A stretch of DNA of 64,000 nt from an uncultured Caulobacterales bacterium (GCA_938009235.1 CALLIK010000012.1:1-64000); one strand, 5' to 3'; shown: positions 10,461 to 19,348, counted from the stretch's first letter. Numbers and translations are program-made. The notes: generated by a model not told the origin, from the letters alone.

Positions 10461-11846
10461 ATGGCAGAACAATATGACGTCATTATTATTGGCGGCGGAC
10501 CCGGCGGCTATAATTGCGCAATTCGATGCGGACAACTTGGCCTAAAGGTCGCTTGTGTTGAAACGCGGAAGACATTGGGCGGCACTTGCCTGAATGTTGG
10601 CTGTATCCCGTCCAAGGCTCTCCTGCACGCAACGGCCCTTTACGAAACGGCAGTGAAGGACTTCCCTGCAATGGGCATGAAGGCCACCGTCGAAGCAGAC
10701 ATTCCCGCGATGATTGAGAGCAAAAATAAAGTCGTGACAGGCCTCACGCAAGGCATCGACTATTTGTTTAAGAAAAATAATGTCGATCGTATTTTTGGGT
10801 TTGGTAAAATCAAAGCCAAAGGCGAAGTCGAAGTCGAAGGCAACGTTTACAAAACTAAGAACATCGTCATCGCGACAGGCTCCGAAGTTGCGACGCTTCC
10901 GGGTGTAGACATTGACGAGAAAACGATTGTTTCATCAACGGGCGCACTGGACCTACAGGAAGTCCCAGAAAATCTCCTCGTCATTGGCGGCGGCGTTATC
11001 GGACTTGAACTTGGGTCAGTCTGGCGTCGTCTTGGATCCAAGGTCACGGTTGTTGAATATATGCCGTCGATCATGGTGAACTCTGATAAGGAAATTCAGA
11101 AGTCCGCCCTTCGCATGTTTAAGAAGCAAGGCGTTAAGTTTGAGTTGTCCCGTAAGGTGATGGGCGTAGAGAAAACGAAATCAGGCCTCACGGTGAAAAC
11201 CGAAGCCGCCGCAGGCGGTAAGCCTAAGGATATTGCAGCTGATGTTGTGCTTGTCTGTATTGGGCGGAACGCATTTACGAAGAATTTGGGCCTCGAAAAT
11301 GTAGGCATTGAAACCGACAAACGCGGCAAGGTTTTGCATACGCACTGGAAGACATCTGTCGACGGTATTTGGGCCGTTGGTGATGTCATTGATGGACCGA
11401 TGTTAGCGCATAAAGCCGAAGAAGAGGGCGCTGCGGTGGCTGAATGTATCGCGGGTCAATCTGGCCATGTGAACTTTGATGTCATTCCTGATGTTGTTTA
11501 CACGCATCCTGAAATCGCCAGTGTTGGACGGACGGAAGAGCAGCTCACGGAAGCTGGTGTTCCATTCAAACGTGGTAAATTCCCATTCACTGCCAACTCG
11601 CGTGCGCGCTGTAATCATGAGGCTGAGGGTTTTGTAAAAATCCTCGCGCATGCGGAAACGGATGAAATTTTAGGTGCGCATATTCTAGGTCCACTCGCGG
11701 GTGATCTCATCCATGAAGTCGCCGTAGCAATGGAATTCAAAGCGTCCAGCGAAGATCTCGCGCGGACCTGCCATGCGCATCCTACAGTATCTGAAGCCGT
11801 TCGACAGGCAGCGATGGACGTCGAGGGTTGGGCTATGCAAATGTAA
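10461..11846 (+). CDS. lpd: Dihydrolipoamide dehydrogenase (E3)
   Basis: FAD-dependent E3 (461 aa) that reoxidises the dihydrolipoyl arms of 2-oxoacid dehydrogenase complexes and passes electrons to NAD. The N-terminus has the FAD fold IIGGGPGGYNCAIRC. The redox-active disulfide is in GGTCLNVGCIPSKALL (about residues 41-56). The NAD-binding fold is VIGGGVIGLELGSVW (about 174-188), the second FAD motif is IWAVGDVIDGPMLAHKA, and the C-terminal active-site base lies in CHAHPTVSEAVRQA. Its place after sucAB suggests service to the oxoglutarate complex. It probably also serves the pyruvate complex, but no pyruvate dehydrogenase genes are in the window. Confidence 0.97.
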   Translation: MAEQYDVIIIGGGPGGYNCAIRCGQLGLKVACVETRKTLGGTCLNVGCIPSKALLHATALYETAVKDFPAMGMKATVEADIPAMIESKNKVVTGLTQGIDYLFKKNNVDRIFGFGKIKAKGEVEVEGNVYKTKNIVIATGSEVATLPGVDIDEKTIVSSTGALDLQEVPENLLVIGGGVIGLELGSVWRRLGSKVTVVEYMPSIMVNSDKEIQKSALRMFKKQGVKFELSRKVMGVEKTKSGLTVKTEAAAGGKPKDIAADVVLVCIGRNAFTKNLGLENVGIETDKRGKVLHTHWKTSVDGIWAVGDVIDGPMLAHKAEEEGAAVAECIAGQSGHVNFDVIPDVVYTHPEIASVGRTEEQLTEAGVPFKRGKFPFTANSRARCNHEAEGFVKILAHAETDEILGAHILGPLAGDLIHEVAVAMEFKASSEDLARTCHAHPTVSEAVRQAAMDVEGWAMQM

Positions 11847-11996
11847 GTTGGATAAGAAAGCGGTCCGGGGGACCGATTTCCCAACGTCATCTGCCTAGAC
11901 AGTTTGGCAAAAAGTCAAATCGCTACGAAGTTGATTTGTGAGCCTAATAATAGCCTGACGAAAAACCTAACTCGAACTGGGCCAATATATGCCTGT

Positions 11997-12027
11997 AAAA
12001 AAGCCCACCAATTTGGTGGGCTTTTTT
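11997..12027. terminator. Bidirectional terminator between lpd and the old yellow enzyme gene
   Basis: AAAAAAGCCCACCAA pairs with TTGGTGGGCTTTTTT around a tiny loop, with A and T tracts on the two sides. It can therefore end transcription of lpd (plus) and of the convergent flavoenzyme gene (minus), whose stop codon is at 12034. Confidence 0.93.
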
Positions 12028-12033
12028 GTTTTT

Positions 12034-13128
12034 CTAATAAAGCGTTGCGAGGGCTTTCCCGTCATAGGCGGCGAGGTCTTCGAAGCGCCCCTCTTTGACT
12101 TTGGTCGCCCAATGCGGATCTTGGAGCAGGGCGCGGCCAACCGCGACCATATCAAATTCACCTTTGTCTATGCGCTCGAATAGCTCATCCAACGAGGCGG
12201 CTTCGGCCCCTTTGCCTTGGAAGGCTTCGAAGAAGTCACCGTCTAGTCCGACTGAGCCAACTGTGATGGTTGGAAGGCCTGTTAGTTTTTTCGCCCAGCC
12301 CGCTAAGTTCAAATGACTACCGTCAAATTCTGGTTCCCAGAAGCGGCGCTGCGAGCAATGCAACACGTCAACGCCCGCATCGACGAAGACTTTGAGGAAG
12401 GCTTCTAGCTTCTCAGGCGTATCTGCGAGTTTAGCTGCGTAGTCTTGCTGTTTCCACTGTGAGAAGCGCAGGATAATCGGCATGTCTTCACCGACGGCTT
12501 TGCGGCATTCGCGAATGATGTCTGCTGCAAATGTCGCGCGATCATTTAGATCGCCACCATATTTATCTTCGCGCTTGTTCATCACGCCCCAGAAAAATTG
12601 ATCGATGAGATATCCATGTGCGCCGTGAATCTCAATCGCATCAAACCCAAGGTCTTTTGCTGACTTTGCGGAGCGGGCGTAACTATTGACCATGTCCGCG
12701 ACCTCTTCATCGGTCGGGGCCTCCATGACGGTTTTGCCCGTATGCGTAACGCCAGAGGGGCTGTCTGATTGGGCTTCAGGATTGTGACCTGTGCCGTGTT
12801 TGCGGACCATGCCGACATGCCAAAGTTGTGGTGCAATTTTGCCAGGTGTTTTGGCAACCGCTTCAGAGACGGCTTTCCATCCGGCTAAAGCGTCGTCACC
12901 ATAGAACCGTGGATAGTTCGGATCATTGCCGGAACCCAGGCGATCAATTACAGTGCCTTCGGTAAGGATGAGGCCAACATCGCTTTTCGCGCGGCGCTCG
13001 TAATAGTCGACAACATTTTGACCGGGGACACCGTTGGGTGAAAAACTGCGTGTCATCGGCGCCATGACGATGCGGTTTGGCAGGGTCAGACCGCGAACGG
13101 TAAACGGGGTGAAGAGTGTGTTAGACAT
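12034..13128 (-). CDS. Old yellow enzyme family FMN oxidoreductase (NADH:flavin oxidoreductase, NemA-like)
   Basis: A 364-residue TIM-barrel flavoenzyme. The family reduces activated C=C bonds such as enones, and in some members nitro compounds or nitrate esters, with NAD(P)H. It begins LFTPFTVRGLTLPNRIVMAPMTRS, the canonical FMN-binding start. QLWHVGM (about residue 101) and the active-site pair in EIHGAHGYLIDQFF (about 175-188) are present, followed by NKREDKYGGDLNDR, a variant of the NxRxDxYGG motif. FDMVAVGRALLQDP near the C-terminus binds the FMN phosphate. The natural substrate is unknown. It runs from its own upstream gap and is not coupled to the regulator pair behind it. Confidence 0.92.
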   Translation of the reverse strand: MSNTLFTPFTVRGLTLPNRIVMAPMTRSFSPNGVPGQNVVDYYERRAKSDVGLILTEGTVIDRLGSGNDPNYPRFYGDDALAGWKAVSEAVAKTPGKIAPQLWHVGMVRKHGTGHNPEAQSDSPSGVTHTGKTVMEAPTDEEVADMVNSYARSAKSAKDLGFDAIEIHGAHGYLIDQFFWGVMNKREDKYGGDLNDRATFAADIIRECRKAVGEDMPIILRFSQWKQQDYAAKLADTPEKLEAFLKVFVDAGVDVLHCSQRRFWEPEFDGSHLNLAGWAKKLTGLPTITVGSVGLDGDFFEAFQGKGAEAASLDELFERIDKGEFDMVAVGRALLQDPHWATKVKEGRFEDLAAYDGKALATLY

Positions 13129-13180
13129 GTCAGTCTCCTATTATTTCTAGAGACTGACATGGGGGTTTAATTCCGAAATC

Positions 13181-13504
13181 TCAACCGCCTGAAAATGAAT
13201 GGCCTAACAAGGCTTTCATTGCGTCGAGATAAGCAATCCAGGCTTTGCGGCCTGCAGGCGTCAGATGCACAAGGGTTTGTGGGCGTTTGCCATTATACCC
13301 TTTCTCTTGCCGTATATATTTTGCGGTTTCCAATTTGGTCAGGTGTGTCGACAAATTTCCATTCGTCGCGCCCATTCTTTCTTTAAGCTCTGGGAAGCTC
13401 GCGGGGTTCACGGCCGAGAGATACGCCATAATGCCCAGACGCAACCGCCCATGAATGACATCGTCAATCGCGCCGATGTCTATGTCGGGATTGTCAGAGG
13501 ACAT
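13181..13504 (-). CDS. Winged-helix transcriptional regulator (MarR/ArsR-like, HTH_34 type)
   Basis: Small DNA-binding protein (107 aa) consisting almost only of a winged helix. The pattern DDVIHGRLRLGIMAYLS, then FPELKERMGATNGNLSTHLTKLETAKYI (recognition helix around residues 46-62), and the wing KGYNGKRPQTLVHLTPAGRKAW matches the winged-helix DNA-binding family (PF13601) that often accompanies membrane proteins. Its ATG lies one base after the stop of the upstream membrane-protein gene, so the two are co-translated. It very likely autoregulates through the double palindrome at 14152-14202 upstream of the pair; that is inference from position. Confidence 0.88.
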   Translation of the reverse strand: MSSDNPDIDIGAIDDVIHGRLRLGIMAYLSAVNPASFPELKERMGATNGNLSTHLTKLETAKYIRQEKGYNGKRPQTLVHLTPAGRKAWIAYLDAMKALLGHSFSGG

Positions 13505-13505
13505 C

Positions 13506-14117
13506 TTATTTCGTCCGTGTTTTGAGAATCACATTTGGAATAACGATTGTTAATACCGCTCCGATAGCGCCAAGCAAGTAGACCTCAACTTGATTAACAA
13601 AGAGAAAGGCGAGAGCGGAAAATGTAAATGATGCAAAACTCGCCGCGTGCAAGAGTCTTATGCGGGTCAATTTGGCCACAACGCCGTAGGCGATACCTTG
13701 GCCTGCAAAGGCGAAAACAAGGACTGTATTCCAGACAGTTTGATTGCCCGCACCAAACGACATATTTAACATGACACCGACTGTAATGGCGGCCATCGAT
13801 CCCGCGAACATAACCCAGACATAGCTTTCGACACGATTATTTATCGAATTTGCTCCGGGCTTTTTGTCTGCTGCGCGGCCTAATATTGTGGATCCTAGAC
13901 CGCCGATGACCCCGAAAGCAATCCAAGCAAATGCGAGTGTCATCTCTGGAAGACCAATTTTTCCGCTTAGAATGAGATATTGATAACTAAATATAAGGGA
14001 GATCAAGACGCCCCACATGAGGCCAATTGATGATCCTAAGAGCGGCGTATTTTCGCCGATCTGGGCTATGCGGCTGGCCTCCGTCAGGTCGGCCATAAGT
14101 GTTTCAGTTTCTGTCAT
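13506..14117 (-). CDS. Six-helix membrane protein paired with winged-helix regulator
   Basis: Unrecognised 203-residue integral membrane protein, first gene of a two-gene unit with the regulator at 13504-13181 (one base between them). A polar N-terminus of about 30 residues is followed by hydrophobic segments at about 30-50, 60-80, 104-123, 128-148, 155-174 and 178-197. No transport signature or enzyme motif is visible. Membrane-protein/winged-helix pairs of this build are common in bacteria and are thought to be small stress or growth-phase systems, but the function here is unknown. A ribosome site (GGAGA) precedes the start. Confidence 0.8.
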   Translation of the reverse strand: MTETETLMADLTEASRIAQIGENTPLLGSSIGLMWGVLISLIFSYQYLILSGKIGLPEMTLAFAWIAFGVIGGLGSTILGRAADKKPGANSINNRVESYVWVMFAGSMAAITVGVMLNMSFGAGNQTVWNTVLVFAFAGQGIAYGVVAKLTRIRLLHAASFASFTFSALAFLFVNQVEVYLLGAIGAVLTIVIPNVILKTRTK

Positions 14118-14151
14118 TATCTGTCTCCTTTCGATTTCTAACTTAAAACAG

Positions 14152-14202
14152 GTTTGTCATACAAACTTGATTGAGTCTAGTTTGAAATACAAACTTAATT
14201 GA
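14152..14202. promoter_or_regulatory. Tandem operator: two copies of GTTTG-N5-ACAAAC plus conserved flank
   Basis: Two palindromes lie 28 bases apart, centre to centre: GTTTGTCATACAAAC (14152-14166) and GTTTGAAATACAAAC (14180-14194). Each is followed by the same 8-base flank TT(G/A)ATTGA, so the unit is also a direct repeat of about 23 bases. It sits 35-85 bases upstream of the membrane-protein start at 14117. This is the layout expected for a dimeric winged-helix repressor bound to two helical faces over the promoter of its own operon. Confidence 0.75.
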
Positions 14203-14318
14203 AAAGAGGGGTGAAGGTGTTTGGGTGCGATGATGAAATGTAAGTGAGCAAAGCCTAAAAGGCTGCGAGTTTTAGGTACTACGTCAGTACTTTATGAGGC
14301 TGCTATTACGCCCACTAT

Positions 14319-15248
14319 TTAGGCGCGGGGATGCGCGCCCGCATGGATATCAATTAAACGCGCAGCATCTACATCTGTATAGCGCTGTGTTGTTGATAGG
14401 CTTTCGTGACCTAATAATTGTTGGATTGTACGAAGGTCCCCGCCGCCCGCGAGGAGATGTGTTGCAAAACTATGACGGAGCGCATGTGGCGTTGCTGTTT
14501 CTGGTAGGCCCAAAGCCCCGCGTAATCGCCGCACTTCACCTTGAATGATTTCGGCCCTTAAAACCCCGCCTCTTGCACCGCGAAAAATGGGCGCGTCAGG
14601 GCCGAGCTGATAGGGACTTTGACGCATATATTCAGTCACCGCTTCGGACACGACAGGCAGAATTGGCACAAGCCGCGTTTTACCGCCTTTACCTGTCAGC
14701 ATGATTTGACGCCCCAATGGGATATCCCGTCCCGTGAGAGAAAGCGCTTCTGCAATCCGTAGACCTGACCCGTAACATAGAGCGAGGACGGCTTGGTTGC
14801 GCGCCGCAATCCACGGGTCGCCAGGACTGTCTAGCGGCTCGTTGACTATTTTGAGAGCTTCTGCTGCACTCACGGCTTTTGGTAACGGGCGTTTTACGCG
14901 TGGTCCTTTGATGAGCGGCAAGGCCGAATTTGAGGCATCCCAACGGCGTTCGATATACCGATAGAATGTACGTACCGCAGAGAGGTGACGTTGGATTGAA
15001 GCTGCGGAAAGGGGACGATTGCCGCGACGGCGTTGTGCGAGATAGGCACGAAACCCGCGCGTGTTGACGCTAACAATTTCGGGCAGGGTAATCGTCGCAT
15101 CTAAATAGCCTGCCAGAAACCCGAGAAATTCTGAAATGTCGCGTTGATAGGCTTCACAGGTTTTGTTCGCCAATCGCCGTTCACCACGTAGGTGTTCGAT
15201 GAAAAGGTCCAAAACCTCATGTGCGGGTATTTTTTGCAAGGCCGTCAT
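14319..15248 (-). CDS. xerC: Tyrosine recombinase XerC
   Basis: Site-specific recombinase (309 aa) that with XerD resolves chromosome dimers at dif. The N-terminal SAM-like domain (about residues 10-100, FIEHLRGERRLANKTCEAYQRDI) is followed by the catalytic domain. Its active-site residues are visible: Arg in GSGLRIAEALSL, Lys in TGKGGKTR, His and Arg in PHALRHSFATHLL, His in LLGHESLSTTQRYT, and the nucleophilic Tyr in the same segment. Length and motifs match Xer proteins rather than phage integrases. No attachment site or phage gene is nearby. XerC versus XerD cannot be settled fully without comparison, but the LLxHxSLSTTQxYT form favours XerC. Confidence 0.88.
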   Translation of the reverse strand: MTALQKIPAHEVLDLFIEHLRGERRLANKTCEAYQRDISEFLGFLAGYLDATITLPEIVSVNTRGFRAYLAQRRRGNRPLSAASIQRHLSAVRTFYRYIERRWDASNSALPLIKGPRVKRPLPKAVSAAEALKIVNEPLDSPGDPWIAARNQAVLALCYGSGLRIAEALSLTGRDIPLGRQIMLTGKGGKTRLVPILPVVSEAVTEYMRQSPYQLGPDAPIFRGARGGVLRAEIIQGEVRRLRGALGLPETATPHALRHSFATHLLAGGGDLRTIQQLLGHESLSTTQRYTDVDAARLIDIHAGAHPRA

Positions 15249-15847
15249 GGGGTTAGCGTGCCAGCATTAGAGTTAAGATTAAGTATCGCGCAAGGTGAAA
15301 GGTGTGCCGCCCCCATTGAAACTTTTGTTTCAACATGGGTACGGCTAAATTAAGCAGGACAGCCCGCGTGGTGATACTCGCGATGGAGTACCGAATAGAA
15401 AAGTTTGTTTTACGCAAAGACCAAAGTGGATTGAGCCATAAGCTCATTCCACCCCCGCATTTGGCTGACGCCAATTGCTAGGCCACGCGGCGACGGTTTT
15501 TGATGCAGCGGCCAGTTTGTCCTCGCAGTCATGCCATTAGACACGGCGATCGGCTCTCACTCCAAAAAGTCCCACATATCTGATCTCACCCAAATATGAT
15601 CAACCCCACCGTCTCTCGGCACTAGCAGATGAGCTCTACCTGTCCCGTGTCCGAAAGAACGCATTCATCATGCCACAGCTTTTGAAAGTGCGGATTAGTC
15701 TCCGCCGATTATCTTTACAGGCTTGAATTTTATACGGTTTGATTTTGTTCAAACGAGGACGCAGTGCGAAAGACTTGGAATTTACGTAGGAAAGTGTATT
15801 GGGCCTACAAGGGGTGGCACATTTGAGTGACACACAGGGAGATCAAA
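15249..15847. other. Gap between xerC and the repeat lipoprotein gene
   Basis: Nearly 600 bases without a supportable gene. Minus-strand frames of 65-73 codons lack ribosome sites and any recognisable domain. A short inverted repeat, GTTTGA (15737-15742) and TCAAAC (15749-15754), lies about 95 bases upstream of the lipoprotein start and may be an operator or part of its promoter region. The rest shows no structure I can name. Confidence 0.5.
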
Positions 15848-16396
15848 ATGCAAACGAAACTTATTATGACAGCGCTTTTGGGCGCAACATTGGCTTTAAC
15901 AGGCTGTAGTGCTGCTGACGAAGCTGCAAACAAAGCAAAAGACGCGGCTGCTGCAACGGCTGATAAAGCTGGCGCAATGGCATCTGATGCTAAAGCTGGC
16001 GTTGAAGGCGCTGCTGATAAAGCCGGCGCTATGGCTGCTGATGCTAAAGCTGGCGTTGAAGGCGCTGCTGATAAAGCTGGCGCTATGGCTGCTGATGCTA
16101 AAGCTGGCGTTGAAGGCGCTGCTGACAAAGCTGGCGCAATGGCTGCTGATGCTAAGGCTGGCGTTGAAGGCGCTGCTGACAAAGCAGGCACTATGGCCAC
16201 TGATGCTAAAGGCATGGTTGCTGATAAAGCTGGCGCTATGGCCACTGATGCTAAAGGCATGGTTACTGATAAAGCTGGCGCTCTGGCCTCTGATGCTAAA
16301 GGTACTGTTGTTGAAAAAGCAGGCGATATGGGTTCAAGCACGGCATACGACGCCAAAGAAGCTGCTGAAAAACTTAAAGACGCTGCTGACAAGTAA
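15848..16396 (+). CDS. Repeat-containing alanine-rich lipoprotein (LEA/apolipoprotein-like helix)
   Basis: 182-residue lipoprotein. The start at 15848 is chosen because GGGAG lies 8 bases upstream; an in-frame GTG at 15827 is less likely. The signal peptide ends in a lipobox LTGC with Cys20. From residue 40 the protein is a tandem array: four 18-residue units (KAGAMAADAKAGVEGAAD) and three 15-residue units (KAGAMATDAKGMVTD and variants), then a related tail. Regular Ala with spaced Lys/Asp suggests one long amphipathic helix tethered to the envelope, resembling LEA group 3 or apolipophorin-like proteins. A role in envelope or desiccation stress is possible but unproven. A hairpin terminator follows. 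Confidence 0.88.
   Translation: MQTKLIMTALLGATLALTGCSAADEAANKAKDAAAATADKAGAMASDAKAGVEGAADKAGAMAADAKAGVEGAADKAGAMAADAKAGVEGAADKAGAMAADAKAGVEGAADKAGTMATDAKGMVADKAGAMATDAKGMVTDKAGALASDAKGTVVEKAGDMGSSTAYDAKEAAEKLKDAADK
15965..16315 (+). repeat. In-gene tandem repeat: 4 x 54 bp followed by 3 x 45 bp
   Basis: Within the lipoprotein gene, 54-base units run from 15965 to 16180 and shorter 45-base units from 16181 to 16315. All begin with a codon run for KAG. The internal 54-base copies are almost identical at the nucleotide level, differing at a few third positions, which points to recent duplication. The 45-base units have lost the GAA triplet of residues. Confidence 0.9.
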
Positions 16397-16438
16397 TAAA
16401 ATTCAGACCCCTGAATTGGGGTTTCTGATGTGAGTTTT

Positions 16439-16468
16439 AAGGCGTTGCTTTCGAGCAGCGCCTTTTTT
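16439..16468 (+). terminator. Terminator of the repeat lipoprotein gene
   Basis: AAGGCGTTGC (16439-16448) pairs with GCAGCGCC plus TT (16455-16464), one G-U pair, around TTTCGA, followed by a run of T. Confidence 0.88.
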
Positions 16469-16763
16469 GTATTTGGGTCGCCTCGTTTTATATCCAGGAA
16501 CAGGCGCGTGATTGTGGCAACTCAGACCTGTGGCCTGAAAACTCAGCCTCTCAACCTAGTCTTTTGTTCTAGTGTTTGCCTTATGTATTCAGCCTTGATC
16601 ACATGGATGTGCCACTAAACTATCCGTAAAGCTGGAATAGGTGGGTACTAACCCACTGGGAGGTGTCAAATTCCCTCATCTGCGACGACACAGCCCCTAA
16701 TCATCCGTTGACATTTTAGCGGCGGAGCCTAGCTTTGCGCCAGATTTAAAGAGGGACAGTTTG
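16469..16763. other. Leader region upstream of sdhC
   Basis: No gene is seen. It contains a perfect small hairpin GTGGGT-acta-ACCCAC at 16641-16656 with no T tract, and the probable sdh promoter nearer the gene. Confidence 0.45.
16708..16735 (+). promoter_or_regulatory. Probable sdhCDA promoter
   Basis: A perfect -35 hexamer TTGACA (16708-16713) is followed after 16 bases by TAGCTT, a poor but acceptable alphaproteobacterial -10. It lies 28 bases upstream of the sdhC ATG at 16764, leaving room for the GAGGG ribosome site. Confidence 0.45.
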
Positions 16764-17156
16764 ATGTCATCTGAGTGGAATGATCCGCGGCCAATGTCGC
16801 CGCATTTACAAGTTTGGCGCTGGCATGGCGCAATGCTGAGTTCGATTTTGCATCGAGCCAGCGCGATCATTTGTTATATCGCGCTATTCATTGTTGCAGT
16901 TGGCGTCTTGGTTCTGTCTTTGACAGGGCAATTGCCTTTGGCGGGCCTCGTCTTTTCGCCGCTCGGCGCGATAGGCCTCTTTGTTTTCCTCTTTGCCTTT
17001 ATCTTCATGGCTGTGGCGCAGGCGCGTCACGCGATTTGGAATCGCGGGAATATGCTAGACCCAGATAAGAACAACATGATGTCCTTCTTGATGGTCGGTC
17101 TCTCGGTTGTTTTATCGCTCGTGCTGACACTTGTAATTGCGGGAGCTGCATCATGA
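16764..17156 (+). CDS. sdhC: Succinate dehydrogenase cytochrome b556 subunit
   Basis: Membrane anchor subunit (130 aa) that with SdhD binds heme b and ubiquinone. I choose ATG 16764, which has GAGGG 9 bases upstream; a TTG one codon earlier is less likely. The family start RPMSPHLQVWRW and SILHRASA (about residues 8-33) is clear. Three hydrophobic helices follow at about 31-55, 66-88 and 105-128. ARHAIWN (about 86-92) carries the histidine expected to ligate heme. Its TGA overlaps the sdhD ATG by four bases. Confidence 0.93.
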   Translation: MSSEWNDPRPMSPHLQVWRWHGAMLSSILHRASAIICYIALFIVAVGVLVLSLTGQLPLAGLVFSPLGAIGLFVFLFAFIFMAVAQARHAIWNRGNMLDPDKNNMMSFLMVGLSVVLSLVLTLVIAGAAS

Positions 17157-17491
17157 GCGCCGCAAACCACAGCGCATACCATGCGAAGATCCACACCCTT
17201 ACGGGCTATGGCGTGATCATTGGTCTTCCATTTGTTATCTGGTCTGTCGCCAGTGCTGTTCCTGCTGGATCAGATGGTATTGCGGCTTGGCTCTCTGCGC
17301 CGATTGGCGCGATTGGCTTTCTTGCCTTTTTCACTGCGGCCATTTGGTACTGCAAATTGGAAATGGACGAGGTCATCATGGATTACTTCGGTGGCAAGCT
17401 GCGTTCATTTGGCCTGTTGAAGAATAAATGCGTTGGCTTCATTTTATGGGCCGCCGTGGCATTCGCCGTCATCAAACTAGCATTCCTTTAG
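17153..17491 (+). CDS. sdhD: Succinate dehydrogenase membrane anchor subunit
   Basis: Second membrane anchor (112 aa) of complex II. Three hydrophobic segments lie at about residues 18-38, 44-65 and 90-111. The segment AIWYCKLEMDEVIMDYF (about 62-78) occupies the place of the conserved helix-end region that contributes to quinone and heme binding in alphaproteobacterial SdhD. Assignment rests on size, topology and position between sdhC (four-base overlap) and sdhA (nine-base gap). Confidence 0.9.
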   Translation: MSAANHSAYHAKIHTLTGYGVIIGLPFVIWSVASAVPAGSDGIAAWLSAPIGAIGFLAFFTAAIWYCKLEMDEVIMDYFGGKLRSFGLLKNKCVGFILWAAVAFAVIKLAFL

Positions 17492-17500
17492 GACTTTCAC

Positions 17501-19309
17501 ATGACTGCTAAGAAAACAGCTCCAAAGACTGAGTGGATTGACCACACATATGACGTTGTTGTCGTTGGCGCGGGTGGCTCTGGCCTACGCGCAACACTCG
17601 GCGCGGCACAAGCTGGTTTAAAGACAGCTTGTATTACAAAGGTTTTCCCAACGCGTTCGCATACAGTTGCAGCGCAAGGCGGCATCGCGGCCTCACTTGG
17701 CAATATGGGACCAGATGATTGGCGCTGGCACATGTATGATACGGTTAAAGGGTCTGACTGGCTCGGTGACCAAGACTCGATTGAATATCTCTGCCGCGAA
17801 GCGCCAAAGGCTGTTTACGAGCTAGAGCATTGGGGTATGCCATTTTCGCGGAATGAAGATGGTAAGATTTATCAGCGCCCATTCGGGGGTCACACGACTG
17901 AAATGGGTAATGGCCCTCCGGTACAGCGTACATGTGCTGCGGCTGACCGTACGGGTCATGCCATGCTCCATACGCTTTATGGACAATCTCTTCGTAACGA
18001 AGCCGAGTTCTTTATCGAATATTTCGCGCTCGATCTCATCATGGAAGATGGTGTCTGCCGCGGTATTACGGCTTGGAAGCTTGACGATGGAACACTTCAT
18101 CGTTTCCGCGCGCAAAAAGTCATTCTCGCAACGGGCGGTTATGGCCGTGTGTTCTTTAGCGCGACATCCGCGCATACATGTACGGGCGATGGTAATGCTA
18201 TGGTCCTACGTGCGGGCTTGCCGCTTCAGGATATGGAATTTATTCAATTCCATCCAACGGGCATTTACGGCGCAGGGTGCCTCATTACTGAAGGTGCACG
18301 CGGTGAAGGCGGATATCTGACCAATTCAGAGGGTGAGCGTTTTATGGAACGCTACGCGCCAAGTGTGAAAGATCTCGCCCCGCGGGATCTGGTCTCGCGT
18401 TCAATGATTATGGAAATTCGTGAAGGCCGCGGTGTTGGTCCAAACAAAGACCATCTTTACCTTCATCTTGATCATCTTGATCCAGATGTGTTGGCCGAGC
18501 GTCTTCCAGGTATTTCGGAAACAGCGAAAATTTTCGCGGATGTCGATCTCACCAAAGAACCAATTCCAGTGCTGCCTACGTGCCATTACAATATGGGCGG
18601 CATTCAAACCAATTATCACGGCGAAGTCTTGACCAAAAAAGGTAAAGACGCTGACGCGGTTGTACCTGGCCTAATGGCCGTTGGCGAAGCGGCCTGTGTG
18701 TCTGTTCATGGCGCGAACCGTTTGGGCTCTAACAGCCTCATCGATTTGGTTGTCTTTGGACGGGCAGCGGGCAAACGTTGCGGCGAAACAGTCACAGCCA
18801 ATATGGAGCAGAAACCTCTCGCGGCGGATGCAGGTGAAGAGTCCATTGCGCGCCTTGAGAAATTCAAAGCGGCTGAGGGGACTAAGAAAACGGCTGAAAT
18901 TCGTTTGAGCCTCCAAAAAGCGATGCAAGAACATTGCTCTGTTTTCCGTACCGAAGAGAGTATGGCCGAAGGCGTGCAAAAGGTTACTGCCGTTGCTGAA
19001 TCTATTAAAGACATTGCTGTCTATGATAAGACTATGGTTTGGAATACGGATTTAATGGAAGCCTTAGAGCTCGATAATCTTGTCTGCCAAGCGATGGTGA
19101 CGATGGCCTCTGCGGATAACCGTAAGGAATCCCGCGGCGCGCATGCCCACGAAGACTACGTAGATCGTGACGATGTAAACTGGATGAAACATACTTTGGC
19201 GTGGTATGATAGCGTGAAAAACAAAGTGAAAATCGACTATCGCCCTGTCCATGATTACACAATGACCGACGGCATTGAGTACATCGAACCAAAGGCCCGC
19301 GTTTACTAG
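17501..19309 (+). CDS. sdhA: Succinate dehydrogenase flavoprotein subunit
   Basis: Catalytic subunit (602 aa) with covalently bound FAD, oxidising succinate to fumarate. The FAD fold is [16 protein letters not shown] (about residues 19-34). The flavin-linked histidine is in [13 protein letters not shown] (about 51-63). Also seen are the substrate loop [23 protein letters not shown], the active-site Arg region, and the C-terminal [14 protein letters not shown] precedes the start. A terminator follows directly, so sdhB, found 9 kb away, is not in this transcription unit. That is unusual for the usually contiguous sdhCDAB. Confidence 0.97.
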   Translation: MTAKKTAPKTEWIDHTYDVVVVGAGGSGLRATLGAAQAGLKTACITKVFPTRSHTVAAQGGIAASLGNMGPDDWRWHMYDTVKGSDWLGDQDSIEYLCREAPKAVYELEHWGMPFSRNEDGKIYQRPFGGHTTEMGNGPPVQRTCAAADRTGHAMLHTLYGQSLRNEAEFFIEYFALDLIMEDGVCRGITAWKLDDGTLHRFRAQKVILATGGYGRVFFSATSAHTCTGDGNAMVLRAGLPLQDMEFIQFHPTGIYGAGCLITEGARGEGGYLTNSEGERFMERYAPSVKDLAPRDLVSRSMIMEIREGRGVGPNKDHLYLHLDHLDPDVLAERLPGISETAKIFADVDLTKEPIPVLPTCHYNMGGIQTNYHGEVLTKKGKDADAVVPGLMAVGEAACVSVHGANRLGSNSLIDLVVFGRAAGKRCGETVTANMEQKPLAADAGEESIARLEKFKAAEGTKKTAEIRLSLQKAMQEHCSVFRTEESMAEGVQKVTAVAESIKDIAVYDKTMVWNTDLMEALELDNLVCQAMVTMASADNRKESRGAHAHEDYVDRDDVNWMKHTLAWYDSVKNKVKIDYRPVHDYTMTDGIEYIEPKARVY

Positions 19310-19348
19310 GGGCTTTGCGTCTAATAGGTTTTAAATATTGAATGAATT

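Noticed and set aside
14319..15248. Tyrosine recombinase as sign of an integrated element
   Set aside because: Length and motifs fit housekeeping XerC; no attachment sites, phage genes or composition shift nearby.
15965..16315. Repeat array as a CRISPR
   Set aside because: Repeats are contiguous without spacers and in frame within a lipoprotein gene.
15805..16392. Long minus-strand frame (195 codons) opposite the repeat lipoprotein
   Set aside because: Its length comes from the repetitive alanine codons of the plus-strand gene, which read open on the other strand; no ribosome site or domain is present.
15814..16615. Inverted 9-base repeats GTGGCACAT / ATGTGCCAC flanking the repeat lipoprotein gene
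   Set aside because: A 9-base match over 800 bases is expected by chance; no transposase or target duplication is present.
16641..16656. GTGGGT/ACCCAC hairpin as an sdh attenuator
   Set aside because: Perfect but short, with no T tract and located upstream of the best promoter, so it would not be in the transcript.
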